Source: Microbacterium indicum DSM 19969
GTDB lineage: Bacteria > Actinomycetota > Actinomycetes > Actinomycetales > Microbacteriaceae
NCBI RefSeq assembly: GCF_000422385.1
Contig: NZ_AULR01000017.1
Coordinates: 1 to 64,000 of the forward strand
Direction: 5' to 3'
Length of the DNA: 64,000 bases
A program made the position numbers and the translations under genes. The notes beneath the pieces were generated by a model, which was not told the origin of the DNA, searched no databases, and saw only the letters and a list, made by a program, of their open reading frames with translations. Positions 39,684 to 48,599 of this stretch are shown piece after piece (the stretch's first letter is position 1; every line of letters begins with the position of its first letter).

Positions 39684-42509
39684 ATGTCCCCAGCTCCCGC
39701 ATCGCGCCGCCTCGCCGAGCCGATCGCACTCCCCGACCTTCCGGCCACCCCCTCGCGGCGGCCGTTCCCGATCGCGGCGTCGATCCTGCCCGTCCTCGGC
39801 GCCGTCGTCATGTGGCGCGTCACGGGTTCGGTATTCATGCTCTGGTTCGCGGCCCTCGGCCCCGTCCTGGCCGTCGCGTCGCTGTTCGACACGGCGCGCG
39901 GCGCGCGGCGCGACCGTCGGCGCGGGGGACGCGTCCTCGCCGCCGCGTGCGTCGACGCCCGGGCCGAGCTGGCCCGGCGCCACGACGAGGAGCGCGCTCT
40001 CGCCCGGGCGGCCGCGCCCGACGTCGAGCGCGTCGCCGCCGACGACGGACAGACGTGGCGGCGGCGCGGCGACCTCGTCGTCGGCACGGGCACGACGGCG
40101 AGCGTCGTCAGCGTCACGGGCGGCGAAGGCGCCGACGCCGAGGCCCTGCGGTCGTCGGCCGCCGAGCTGACCGGCGCGCCCGTCACCGTGCCCTGGGCCG
40201 AAGGGGTGTGCGTGCGGGGCGCGGGACCCGCGGCGCTCGCGGTGGTGCGGGCGCTGGCCGTGCAGCTGATCCTGCGCAACCCGCCGTCCGTCCTGCACCT
40301 CGCGGGGCGCCCCCTCGGCGAGGGCTGGGCCGACGAGTCGCCCCACCTCGCGGCACCCGTCGACGACCCGGGCGCCGTGCGGGTCGCGATCGTCCGCGCG
40401 GGCGAGGCCCCGCTCCTGCCGGTCGACGCCCTCATCGCCCTCGCGGGCCCCGACGAGCAGATCCCGCACGAGTGCGCGGCGCTCGTCGAAGCGGGCCCCG
40501 GTCTCACCGGCCGGCTCGTCGTCGACGGCGGCGACGTGGAACTCGAGCTCGAGGCCGTGTCGCTCGCGCAGGCGCGGGCCCTCGTCCGGCCGCTCGCGCG
40601 TCGATCCGAGGCGCGCGATGAGCGGCTCCCGAGCGGCCCGATCCCGCTCGCCGAGGTGCGCTCGCGCGATGCGGCCGAACACGACGGCGACGCCGTCGCG
40701 GCGGGGCTGCGCGCCGTCGTCGGCCTCGGTCCGCATCGCGGCGGCGACGCACCGCCCCTCGCGGCCCTCGACCTCGTGACCGACGGGCCGCACGCCGTCG
40801 TCGTCGGCACGACGGGCGCGGGCAAGAGCGAGCTCCTCACGGCGTGGATCCTCGCGCTCGCCGCCGCCGTTCCTCCCGACGCGCTCGTGTTCCTTCTCGC
40901 CGACTTCAAGGGCGGCACGGCGTTCGACCACCTGCGGGCGCTTCCCCACGTCACGGGCGTCCTGACCGACCTCGACGGGGCGGGCGCGCGGCGGGCGGTC
41001 GAGGGGCTCCGCGCCGAGCTCCGGCGGCGGGAGCGCGAGATCGCGGCGGCGGGGGCCCGCGACGTCTCCGACCCGCGGGTGGGGCTCGCGCGGCTCGTCA
41101 TCGTCGTCGACGAGTTCGCGGCCCTGCTTGGCGAGCACCCCGATCTGCACGCCGTCTTCACCGACGTCGCGGCGCGGGGGCGGGCGCTCGGCATGCACCT
41201 CGTCCTCGGCACACAGCGCGCGTCGGGCGTGCTGCGCGACGCGCTCGTCGCGAACGCCCCGCTGCGCATCGCTCTGCGGGTCGCCGAGGCGTCCGAGAGC
41301 ACCCAGGTCGTGGGCTCCGACGCGGCCGCGCGGATCCCGGGCGACGACGCGCACCGGGGCGTCGGGTACGTCCGGCGGTCGGGTGACGCCGCGCCGCGGC
41401 TCGTGCGCTTCGCGCTCGGCCGGCCCGACGACGTCCGCTTCGCGCTCCGCGCCCACGCCGGCGTGGCGGCGGCGCGCGGGCCGCTCCTCGAGCCGCTTCC
41501 GGCCTCGTGGCGGCCGCACGAGGCCGAGACCCGCGGGGCGATCCGCTTCGGCCTCTCCGACGACCCCGCCGAGCAGCGCCAGGTCCCGGCCGAGCTGCGC
41601 GTCGGGTCCGATCGGGGGCTCCTCGTGGTCGGGGGAGCGGGATCGGGCAAGACCGAGGCCGCACGGTGGATCGCGTCGGCGGCGCGGGCGGCTGGCCGGC
41701 GGGTGATCGAGGTGCCGCGCGACAGCGAGGGCGCGTGGGACGCGCTCGACGCGGCGCAGGCCGACCCGCCCGACCTCTTCGTCGTCGACGACGCCGACGC
41801 CGTGATCCAGCGCTTCCCCGCCGAGCACGCGCGGGCCGCCGGCGAGCTGCTCGAGGCGATCGTGCGCGACGCCGGTGCGACGGCGACGACCGTCGTGGTC
41901 ACGGCGGCGAGGCTGACGGGGGCGGTGGCGAAGCTCGCCGATCTCCTGCCGCGACGCGTCGTGCTCGCGCTCCCGACGCCGAGCGACCACGTGGCGGCCG
42001 GCGCCGACCGCTCCTCCTTCGACGCGGCGCGGCCGCCGGGGCGCGCCGTCGTCGACGGGCTCGAGACCCAGCTCGCGCGCTCCGCCGTGTCGGGCGCCGT
42101 CCAGGCCGCGGCCGCGCAGGCCCCGGCCTGGATCCCGGCCGCGCCGGTGACGGCCCTGGTCGCCCGGGCGGCGGCGCGGCGGGCCGTGGCGCTGCGGGCC
42201 GTGTGGGGCGGCGACGTGCGGGTCGTCGGCGTCGCCGAGATCTCGCCCGGCGCGTCAGTCGACGACCTCGTCGCGCAGGCGCGCGGCCCGCTCGTGATCG
42301 CGGGCGACGGCGACGAGTGGCAGCGCGCCTATCCGATCCTGCAGCGCGCGCGGGCCCTGGGCGACGTCGTCGTCACGGCCGACTCGCCGGGGGAGCTCCG
42401 AACCCTCGCGGGCGAGCGCGACCTGCCCCCGTTCGCGCGTCCCCGCGCGGGGCGGGCATGGCTCGTGTCGGGATCGGCCGCGCCGCGACGGATCGTCCTC
42501 GCGGCGTAG
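39684..42509 (+). CDS. EccC-like FtsK/SpoIIIE-type ATPase
   Basis: A 941-residue membrane ATPase resembling the EccC motor of type VII (ESX) secretion. The N-terminus has two close membrane helices (residues about 28-62). The first FtsK domain has Walker A VVGTTGAGKSELL (near 373) and Walker B LVIVVDEFAALLG (near 472), then LVLGTQRASGVL. A second domain has VVGGAGSGKTEA (near 648) and FVVDDADAV (near 697) but is degenerate beyond that. A third domain has no P-loop. No WXG100 substrate, EccB/D/E or mycosin genes lie in the window, so this is an orphan locus beside a PP2C phosphatase. Confidence 0.82.
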   Translation: MSPAPASRRLAEPIALPDLPATPSRRPFPIAASILPVLGAVVMWRVTGSVFMLWFAALGPVLAVASLFDTARGARRDRRRGGRVLAAACVDARAELARRHDEERALARAAAPDVERVAADDGQTWRRRGDLVVGTGTTASVVSVTGGEGADAEALRSSAAELTGAPVTVPWAEGVCVRGAGPAALAVVRALAVQLILRNPPSVLHLAGRPLGEGWADESPHLAAPVDDPGAVRVAIVRAGEAPLLPVDALIALAGPDEQIPHECAALVEAGPGLTGRLVVDGGDVELELEAVSLAQARALVRPLARRSEARDERLPSGPIPLAEVRSRDAAEHDGDAVAAGLRAVVGLGPHRGGDAPPLAALDLVTDGPHAVVVGTTGAGKSELLTAWILALAAAVPPDALVFLLADFKGGTAFDHLRALPHVTGVLTDLDGAGARRAVEGLRAELRRREREIAAAGARDVSDPRVGLARLVIVVDEFAALLGEHPDLHAVFTDVAARGRALGMHLVLGTQRASGVLRDALVANAPLRIALRVAEASESTQVVGSDAAARIPGDDAHRGVGYVRRSGDAAPRLVRFALGRPDDVRFALRAHAGVAAARGPLLEPLPASWRPHEAETRGAIRFGLSDDPAEQRQVPAELRVGSDRGLLVVGGAGSGKTEAARWIASAARAAGRRVIEVPRDSEGAWDALDAAQADPPDLFVVDDADAVIQRFPAEHARAAGELLEAIVRDAGATATTVVVTAARLTGAVAKLADLLPRRVVLALPTPSDHVAAGADRSSFDAARPPGRAVVDGLETQLARSAVSGAVQAAAAQAPAWIPAAPVTALVARAAARRAVALRAVWGGDVRVVGVAEISPGASVDDLVAQARGPLVIAGDGDEWQRAYPILQRARALGDVVVTADSPGELRTLAGERDLPPFARPRAGRAWLVSGSAAPRRIVLAA

Positions 42510-42516
42510 CGGGCCG

Positions 42517-43515
42517 TCAGACCGAGGCGCGGATGATGCCGACCGGCTTGCCGCCGCCCAGCACGCGGAGGTCCGGGCGCTCCGCGAGCGCCTCGCCGAC
42601 CGCGGCGACCGTCACGGCCCCGGCGCGCGCCAGGAGCGCGAGCGCGACGAGCGAGCCGGCGCGGTTCGATCCGTCGAGCATCTTGAGCGCGACGGTCGTG
42701 CCGTCCTCGGCGATGAGCACCTGGACGCCCTCGGCGCCCTTCTTCGAGAAGACGCCGAAGCGCTCGATCGTCAGGGTGTCGTCGCCGCCCGGCCCCTCGA
42801 CCGCCCAGGGGTTCTCGCGCACCGCGCGCAGCAGGGCCCCGGCCGTGCGATGCATCGCGAACGGCGAGCGCTCCGAGGACGTGCCGATGCGGTGCATCCC
42901 GCGGGCGAGGCTTTCGAGTGACATCGCGTAGACCGGGGCGCCGCACCCGTCGGTCACCGTTCCCGCGATGCGCACCCCCGTGAGGCGCTCGATCGTCTCG
43001 CGGATGTGCACCTGCAGCGGGTGCGCCGCGTCGAGGTACGTCTGGGTGTCCCAGCCGTTCACGCGGCACGCGGCGAGCATGGCGGCGTGCTTCCCCGAGC
43101 AGTTGTGACGCACGGGGGAGGGGGATCCGTGGTCCTGGACGAGCGCGTCGCGCGTCGCCCTGTCGCCGGGCCACGCCGGCGGGCAGCGCAGGGCGTCCTC
43201 CGTCAGGCCGACCTCGGCGAGCATCCCCCGCACGACCTCGGCGTGGCGGTCGGTGCCCTCGTGGCTCGCCGTCGTGAGCGCGAGCCGCTCGCCCTCGAAG
43301 GTCGCGCCCGCCGTCGCGCACGCGATCGCCTGCATCGGCTTCATCGACGAGCGAGGCAGGATCAGCTCGGACGGGTCGCCGAGCGACTGCACGGTCTCGC
43401 CGGTCGGGCCGAGCACGATCGCCGACCCGATGTGGCGGGACTCGACGAAACCGCCGCGCTCCACCACGGCGAGTTCGACGGCGGAGGTGGCGGGGAAGGT
43501 CGCGGCTGTGCTCAC
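42517..43515 (-). CDS. Asparaginase II-type (PF06089-like) L-asparaginase
   Basis: A 332-residue enzyme of the Rhizobium etli-type (class 3) asparaginase family, unrelated to E. coli AnsA/B. The SxxK motif is in RSSMKPMQAIA (near residue 56) and HNCSGKHAAML (near 140) carries the metal-binding Cys and second Ser-Lys. TDGCGAPVYAMSL is also conserved. GTG start 43515 lies 6 nt after a minus-strand TAGGCT, a leaderless arrangement sharing its -10 with osmC. It ends 7 bp from the convergent EccC-like gene. Confidence 0.88.
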   Translation of the reverse strand: MSTAATFPATSAVELAVVERGGFVESRHIGSAIVLGPTGETVQSLGDPSELILPRSSMKPMQAIACATAGATFEGERLALTTASHEGTDRHAEVVRGMLAEVGLTEDALRCPPAWPGDRATRDALVQDHGSPSPVRHNCSGKHAAMLAACRVNGWDTQTYLDAAHPLQVHIRETIERLTGVRIAGTVTDGCGAPVYAMSLESLARGMHRIGTSSERSPFAMHRTAGALLRAVRENPWAVEGPGGDDTLTIERFGVFSKKGAEGVQVLIAEDGTTVALKMLDGSNRAGSLVALALLARAGAVTVAAVGEALAERPDLRVLGGGKPVGIIRASV

Positions 43516-43521
43516 CGCAAC

Positions 43522-43531
43522 AGCCTAATCT
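43522..43531. promoter_or_regulatory. Bidirectional promoter with overlapping -10 elements
   Basis: AGCCTAATCT reads TAATCT on the plus strand (43526-43531), 7 nt before the osmC ATG. It reads TAGGCT on the minus strand (43527-43522), 6 nt before the asparaginase GTG. The hexamers share the TA at 43526-43527, the same geometry as at 13470-13479. Confidence 0.7.
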
Positions 43532-43538
43532 TTGGACC

Positions 43539-44006
43539 ATGGGCAGCCACAGCTACGCACTCACGACGACATGGACCGGCGACAGGGGAACGGGCACGAG
43601 CGGGTATCGCGACTACGCGCGCGACGTCACGGTCGCCGCCACGGGCAAGCCCGACGTCCTCGGGTCGGCCGACGTCCCCTTCCGCGGCGACGGAACCCGG
43701 TGGAACCCCGAGGAGCAGCTCCTCGCCGCGCTGAGCCAGTGCCACCTGCTCTCGTACCTGCACGCCTGCACGCTGCGCGGAGCGATCGTCCGCTCCTACG
43801 TCGACGACGCGGAGGGCTCGATGGTCACGGAGGGCAACGGCGGCCGCTTCGAACGGGTCGTCCTGCGCCCCCGGATCGAGGTCGCGGATCAGGCGATGGT
43901 GCAGGACGCCGTCGACGCGCACCACGAGGCGCACGAGTGGTGCTTCATCGCGAACAGCGTGAACTTCCCCGTCGAGATCGAACCCGTCGTGACGGTCGCC
44001 GCCTGA
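43539..44006 (+). CDS. OsmC/Ohr family peroxiredoxin-like protein
   Basis: A 155-residue thiol peroxidase-like protein acting on organic hydroperoxides. The two redox Cys are in LSQCHLLSYLH (near residue 67) and EAHEWCFIANSVN (near 135), and the Arg/Glu environment (EEQLLAALSQC) is conserved. It belongs to the OsmC-like rather than the Ohr branch by eye. ATG 43539 lies 7 nt after TAATCT, so the mRNA is probably leaderless. Divergent from the asparaginase. Confidence 0.9.
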   Translation: MGSHSYALTTTWTGDRGTGTSGYRDYARDVTVAATGKPDVLGSADVPFRGDGTRWNPEEQLLAALSQCHLLSYLHACTLRGAIVRSYVDDAEGSMVTEGNGGRFERVVLRPRIEVADQAMVQDAVDAHHEAHEWCFIANSVNFPVEIEPVVTVAA

Positions 44007-44009
44007 CGC

Positions 44010-44762
44010 TCAGCGGCGCTCGTGCGGGAGCGCCTGCTTGATCTTCTCCACGGCGCCCTGCGCGGGCGGCTCGTTGTACGCGTTCGCGAGCTCCTGCCCC
44101 GAGAGGGCGTGGATCGCCGACATGACCTCGTCGGTCGCGAGTCGGCGGGCCCTGCCCGACTTCGCGGGCCCGTGGTGGGAGAGATCGAGCGGCTCGCCGA
44201 ACTTCACGACGACGCGCTCACGGAACGACGGCATGCGCTTGCCGACGGGCATGACGCGATCGGTGCCGATGAGCCCGATCGGGATCACGGGGGCGCCGGT
44301 CTCGAGAGCGAGGTATGCGATGCCCGTGCGCCCCTTGTACAGGCGCCCGTCGCGCGAGCGCGTGCCCTCCGGGTGGAGCGCGACGGCGCCGCCCGACTCG
44401 AGGATCTCGCGCTGCCGGTCGAGGGCGTCGATCGCGGCCTGGCCCGCGCCGCGCCGCACCGGAACGGCGCCGATCGCCGTGAAGACCTGCTTCGAGAGCC
44501 ACCCCGAGAAGCCGGGGCCGTCGAAGTACTCGGACTTCGCGAGGAAGTTGACCGCGCGCGGCGCTGCGGCGATCGGGATCGCGAACGAGTCGATGACGGA
44601 CAGGTGGTTGCTCGCGAAGATCACGGCGCCGTGCTTCGGGATGTTCTCCTTGCCCTCGACGCGCGGCCGGTACAGCGCGCGGGCGAGGGGAGCCAGGATG
44701 ATGCGTCCGAAGGTGTAGGCCCAGCTGGGCGACACAGGACGCTGGGCGGGGGAATCGCTCAT
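44010..44762 (-). CDS. 1-acylglycerol-3-phosphate acyltransferase (PlsC-like)
   Basis: A 250-residue membrane-associated acyltransferase acylating lysophosphatidic acid. Catalytic NHLSVIDSF is a variant of NHxxxxD with His in place. The glycerol-phosphate-binding block is HPEGTRSRDG, and PVIPIGLIGTD follows. Two ATG codons lie side by side; the second (44762) is 6 nt after TACGCT (44774-44769), matching the leaderless spacing seen elsewhere, so I choose it. It ends 4 bp from osmC (convergent). Confidence 0.9.
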   Translation of the reverse strand: MSDSPAQRPVSPSWAYTFGRIILAPLARALYRPRVEGKENIPKHGAVIFASNHLSVIDSFAIPIAAAPRAVNFLAKSEYFDGPGFSGWLSKQVFTAIGAVPVRRGAGQAAIDALDRQREILESGGAVALHPEGTRSRDGRLYKGRTGIAYLALETGAPVIPIGLIGTDRVMPVGKRMPSFRERVVVKFGEPLDLSHHGPAKSGRARRLATDEVMSAIHALSGQELANAYNEPPAQGAVEKIKQALPHERR

Positions 44763-44846
44763 CATTCCAGCGTACGGGCCCCACATGCCCGGTCCGGAAT
44801 CTTCGGCCCGCGCGGCGGGTCAGCACGCGCATAACGGAAATGCGCG

Positions 44847-44867
44847 AGGATGGGCGGGTCCCATCCT
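44847..44867 (+). promoter_or_regulatory. Hairpin in the FKBP gene leader
   Basis: AGGATGGG (44847-44854) and CCCATCCT (44860-44867) form an 8-bp stem with a 5-nt loop, 20 nt before the GTG and just ahead of the GAGG ribosome binding site. It could protect the mRNA end or modulate translation. Confidence 0.45.
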
Positions 44868-44887
44868 GATCCGATTGAGGTTCCTCC

Positions 44888-45859
44888 GTGCGTCGTCGCT
44901 CCCTTGCGATCCTGTCCACCGCCGCCATCGCCGTGCTCGCCCTCGCGGGCTGCTCGTCGTCGGATTCGAGCGACGCCGACGCGACGGCGACGCCGAGCGC
45001 CTCCGCGGCGGCCGATCTCTGCGACGCCGCCGCCGACTCGGGCGACGCGATCGACGGCGTCGAGGTGTCGGGTGACTTCGGCAGCCCCGCCGAGGTCACC
45101 TTCGACGCACCGCTCGACGTCACCGACATCCAGCGCAAGGTGATCACGGAGGGCGAGGGCGATCCCCTCACCGCCGGCGAGTACATCGACTACGCCGCGG
45201 TCGTCTACGACGCCGACTCGGGCGAGCAGCTCGGATCCGAGGGCTACGAGGAGGCCTCGTCGCTCCCCGCGCCCGTCGCGGCGGACAACATCTTCGGCAT
45301 GTCGCTCGGCTGCGCGACCCCCGGCACGCGCGTCGCCTTCACGGTTCCGAGCCAGACGTCGTCGAGCGACGGGACCACGACCCCCAACCTCGTCTACGTC
45401 ATGGACTTCCTGGACACGGCCCGCACGGCCGCGTGGGGCGAGGAGCAGGAGCCGCAGGACGGCTTCCCGACCGTCGAGCTCGCCGACGACGGCACGCCCA
45501 GCGTGACGATCCCCGACGGCTTCGAGACGCCAGACACGACCGAGCTCGAGCAGCTCAAGCAGGGCGACGGCATCACGGTCGAGGACGGCGACACGGTGTT
45601 CGTCCAGTACCTCGGCGTCCAGACGTCCGACGGCACCGAGTTCGACTCGAGCTGGTCGCGCGGAACCCCGACGTCCTTCGCCACGAGCGGCGTCATCGAG
45701 GGCTTCACGAAGGCGCTCGTCGGCCAGAAGGTCGGCTCGCAGGTGCTCGCCGTCATCCCGCCGTCCGAGGGCTACGGCGACAGCGACTCGAGCGACCTCC
45801 AGGACGAGACTCTCGTCTTCGTCGTCGACATCCTCGGCACGATGCGCGCCGCGTCCTGA
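44888..45859 (+). CDS. FKBP-type peptidyl-prolyl isomerase lipoprotein
   Basis: A 323-residue exported lipoprotein. The signal sequence ends with the lipobox ALAGC (Cys22), followed by a Ser/Asp/Thr linker. The N-terminal half is a degenerate FKBP-like domain. The C-terminal half (about 215-320) is a full FKBP fold: VFVQYLGVQTSDGTEFDSSW, VIEGFTKALVGQKVGSQVLA and IPPSEGYGD. It should assist folding of exported proteins. GTG start with GAGG 9 nt upstream. dxr follows after 8 bp. Confidence 0.9.
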   Translation: MRRRSLAILSTAAIAVLALAGCSSSDSSDADATATPSASAAADLCDAAADSGDAIDGVEVSGDFGSPAEVTFDAPLDVTDIQRKVITEGEGDPLTAGEYIDYAAVVYDADSGEQLGSEGYEEASSLPAPVAADNIFGMSLGCATPGTRVAFTVPSQTSSSDGTTTPNLVYVMDFLDTARTAAWGEEQEPQDGFPTVELADDGTPSVTIPDGFETPDTTELEQLKQGDGITVEDGDTVFVQYLGVQTSDGTEFDSSWSRGTPTSFATSGVIEGFTKALVGQKVGSQVLAVIPPSEGYGDSDSSDLQDETLVFVVDILGTMRAAS

Positions 45860-45867
45860 CCGGAACC

Positions 45868-46953
45868 ATGCGCAAGGTCATCGTCCTCGGATCCTCGGGG
45901 TCCATCGGCACGCAGGCGCTCGACGTCATCCGCGAGAACCGCGATCTCTTCGAGGTCGTCGGGCTCTCGACGGGATCGCAGGCCGACGTGCTCGCCGCGC
46001 AGGCCGCCGAGTTCGGCGTGGAGCACACGGCGCTCGGCGCCGACGAGTCGGAGCGGCTCGTCCGCGACGTCGAGGCCGACGTCGTGCTCAACGGCATCAC
46101 GGGCGCCGTCGGCCTCGGCCCGACGCTCGCGGTGCTCGAGGAGGGCCGCACCCTCGCGCTCGCCAACAAGGAGTCGCTGATCGTCGGGGGCGACCTCGTG
46201 AAGCGGCTCGCGCGGCCGGGCCAGATCGTGCCCGTCGACTCCGAGCACTCCGCGATCGCGCAGGCGCTGCGCTCGGGCGCGCCCGGCGAGGTCCGTCGGC
46301 TCGTCGTGACGGCGTCGGGCGGGCCCTTCCGGGGGCTCGGCCGCGACGAGCTGCGCGGTGTGACCCCCGCCCAGGCGCTCCGGCACCCGAACTTCTCGAT
46401 GGGCCGCGTCATCACGACGAACTCGGCGACGCTCGTCAACAAGGGGCTCGAGGTCATCGAGGCGCACCTGCTCTTCGACGTGCCGTACGAGGCGATCGAG
46501 GTCGTCGTGCACCCCCAGCAGGCGATCCACTCGATGGTCGAGTTCCATGACGGGTCGACGATCGCCCAGGCGGGCCCGCCGCGCATGCTCGTCCCGATCG
46601 CCCTCGGCCTCTCGTGGCCCGATCGCGTGCCGGACGTCGACGTCCCGATCGACTGGACCCGCGCCCAGACGTGGGAGTTCCAGCCGCTCGACGACGCGGC
46701 CTTCCCCGCCGTGAGCCTCGCCCGCCGCGTCGGCTCGGCCGGCGGCACGTTCCCCGCCGTCTACAACGCCGCGAACGAGCAGGCCGTCGACGCGTTCCAC
46801 CGCGGCGAGATCGGGTTCCTCGACATCGTCGAGACCGTGGAGGCCGTCGTCGACCAGCACGAGGCGCCGTCGGAGATCACGCGCGAGGCGCTCGCCGACG
46901 CCGACGCCTGGGCGCGCCGGGCCGCCGATCAGCGGATCCGCGGACTGCGCTGA
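45868..46953 (+). CDS. dxr: 1-deoxy-D-xylulose 5-phosphate reductoisomerase
   Basis: A 361-residue MEP-pathway enzyme forming methylerythritol phosphate with NADPH. The NADPH site is VLGSSGSIGTQALDV (residues 6-20). LANKESLIVGG, PVDSEHSAIAQAL (metal Asp/Glu) and the flexible loop TASGGPF follow, then HPNFSMGRVITTNSATL and VYNAANEQAVDAF. All active-site blocks are present. ispG, another MEP gene, lies 10.6 kb downstream in the same direction. Confidence 0.96.
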   Translation: MRKVIVLGSSGSIGTQALDVIRENRDLFEVVGLSTGSQADVLAAQAAEFGVEHTALGADESERLVRDVEADVVLNGITGAVGLGPTLAVLEEGRTLALANKESLIVGGDLVKRLARPGQIVPVDSEHSAIAQALRSGAPGEVRRLVVTASGGPFRGLGRDELRGVTPAQALRHPNFSMGRVITTNSATLVNKGLEVIEAHLLFDVPYEAIEVVVHPQQAIHSMVEFHDGSTIAQAGPPRMLVPIALGLSWPDRVPDVDVPIDWTRAQTWEFQPLDDAAFPAVSLARRVGSAGGTFPAVYNAANEQAVDAFHRGEIGFLDIVETVEAVVDQHEAPSEITREALADADAWARRAADQRIRGLR

Positions 46954-46967
46954 CAGAATCGGGGGCG

Positions 46968-48599
46968 ATGGACATCGACCTCACACAGCTCCCGCGCGTG
47001 CGGCGCACGCCCCCGACGATGCTGCGTCCGCAGCGCCCGACGCCCCGCTCGCTCGCCGAGCTCGCGACGCGGATCGGCGGCGAGCTGCGGGGCGACGACG
47101 CCCGGATCACCGGGATCACGCTCTCGTCCAGCGACCTCGCGGCCGGCGACGTCTTCGTCGGGATCCGCGGCGCCAACCGCCACGGCGCCGAGTTCGCGGT
47201 GCAGGCGGCCGCGAACGGCGCCTCGGCCGTCCTGACCGACGCCGACGGTGCGGCGCTCGCCGACGGCACGGGTCTCCCCGTCGTCGTCGTCGACGACCCG
47301 CGCGGGGCGCTCCCGGCGGCCGCCGCGTGGGTCTACGGCACGACGCCCGACGACGAGCTTCCGCTGCTCCTCGCGACGACCGGCACGAACGGCAAGACGA
47401 GCGTCACGCACCTCCTCGACGGGCTCCTGACCCAGATCGGCGCCGTCTCCGGCGCGTCGACCTCCGCCGAGCGCGTCATCGCGGGGGAGCGGGTCGTCGC
47501 GGGCCTCACGAGCCCCGAGGCCACCGAGTTCCACGCGCAGCTCGCGCGCATGCGCGAGGCCGGCGTCGAGGCCGTCGCGATCGAGGTCAGCGCCCAGGCC
47601 GTCACGCGCCACCGGGTCGACAGCGTTCTCTTCGACGTCATGGCTTTCACCAACCTGACGCATGACCACCTCGACGACTATGGCGACATGGAGTCGTACT
47701 ACCAGGCGAAGGCTCCGCTCTTCACGAAGGAGCGCGCCCGCCGAGCCGTCGTCTCGCTCGACTCGACCCCCGGATCCCGCATCGCCGCCGAGGCCACCGT
47801 GCCCGTCACGACGATCGCGACCCCCGACATCGCGGCCGATCGCGCCGTGGCCGAGAAGGCCGACTGGATCGTCGAGGTCACCCGCGAGGAGCAGCGCGGC
47901 ACGTCCTTCCGCCTGACGGGCCCGGAGGGATCCCTCGAGACGACGGTCCCCGTCATCGGCGCGCACATGGCGTCGAACGCGGGCCTCGCGATCGTCATGC
48001 TCCTCGAGGCCGGATACACGTGGTCGCGGATCCGCGAGGCGCTCGAGCGCGACGGCGGGATCCGCGCGTGGGTCCCCGGACGCACGCAGCTCGTCTCGGG
48101 CGCGGAGGGGCCCGCGGTCTACGTCGACTTCGGGCACACGCCCGACGCCTTCGAGAAGACCCTCGCCGCCGTCCGCCGCGTCACCCCCGGCCGCGTCCTC
48201 ATGCTCTTCGGCGCCGACGGCGACCGCGACACCCTCAAGCGCCCCGACATGGGCCGCACGGCGGTCGAGGGGTCCGACATCGTCGTGATCACCGACCACC
48301 ACCCGCGCTTCGAGGACGCCCCGTCGATCCGCCAGACCCTGCTCGGCGCCGCCCGCGCGGCCGACCCGCAGCACGAGATCTACGAGGTCTCGCCGCCCGA
48401 GGCCGCGATCGTGAAGGCCGTCTCGCTCGTCGGCCCCGGCGACGCGATCCTCTGGGCGGGGCCGGGCCACCAGAACTACCGCGACATCGAGGGCACCCAG
48501 TGGGGCTACTCGGCCCGCGAGCTCTCGCGCCGCGCGCTCATCGCGGCGGGCTGGCCCGCACCCGACCGGGTGTGGCCGAACCCGTACCTCGACGACTGA
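46968..48599 (+). CDS. MurE-like Mur ligase lacking the DNPR motif
   Basis: A 543-residue ATP-dependent Mur ligase adding the third residue to UDP-MurNAc-dipeptide, or a close relative. The P-loop is ATTGTNGKTSVTHLL (136-150). LTSPEATEFHAQL, IEVSAQAV and FTNLTHDHLDDYGDMESYYQAKAP (carbamylated Lys near 248) are MurE-type. Where DAP-adding MurE has DNPR, this protein has ITDHHPRFEDAPSI (near 420), so the amino acid specificity is not obvious. The N-terminal 25 residues are an extension. CAGAAT lies 8 nt before the ATG. It lies between dxr and the M50 protease and overlaps the latter by 1 nt. Confidence 0.85.
   Translation: MDIDLTQLPRVRRTPPTMLRPQRPTPRSLAELATRIGGELRGDDARITGITLSSSDLAAGDVFVGIRGANRHGAEFAVQAAANGASAVLTDADGAALADGTGLPVVVVDDPRGALPAAAAWVYGTTPDDELPLLLATTGTNGKTSVTHLLDGLLTQIGAVSGASTSAERVIAGERVVAGLTSPEATEFHAQLARMREAGVEAVAIEVSAQAVTRHRVDSVLFDVMAFTNLTHDHLDDYGDMESYYQAKAPLFTKERARRAVVSLDSTPGSRIAAEATVPVTTIATPDIAADRAVAEKADWIVEVTREEQRGTSFRLTGPEGSLETTVPVIGAHMASNAGLAIVMLLEAGYTWSRIREALERDGGIRAWVPGRTQLVSGAEGPAVYVDFGHTPDAFEKTLAAVRRVTPGRVLMLFGADGDRDTLKRPDMGRTAVEGSDIVVITDHHPRFEDAPSIRQTLLGAARAADPQHEIYEVSPPEAAIVKAVSLVGPGDAILWAGPGHQNYRDIEGTQWGYSARELSRRALIAAGWPAPDRVWPNPYLDD

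Noticed and set aside
39684..42509. A complete type VII secretion locus
   Set aside because: Only the EccC-like ATPase is present; no WXG100, EccB, EccD, EccE or mycosin genes lie nearby.
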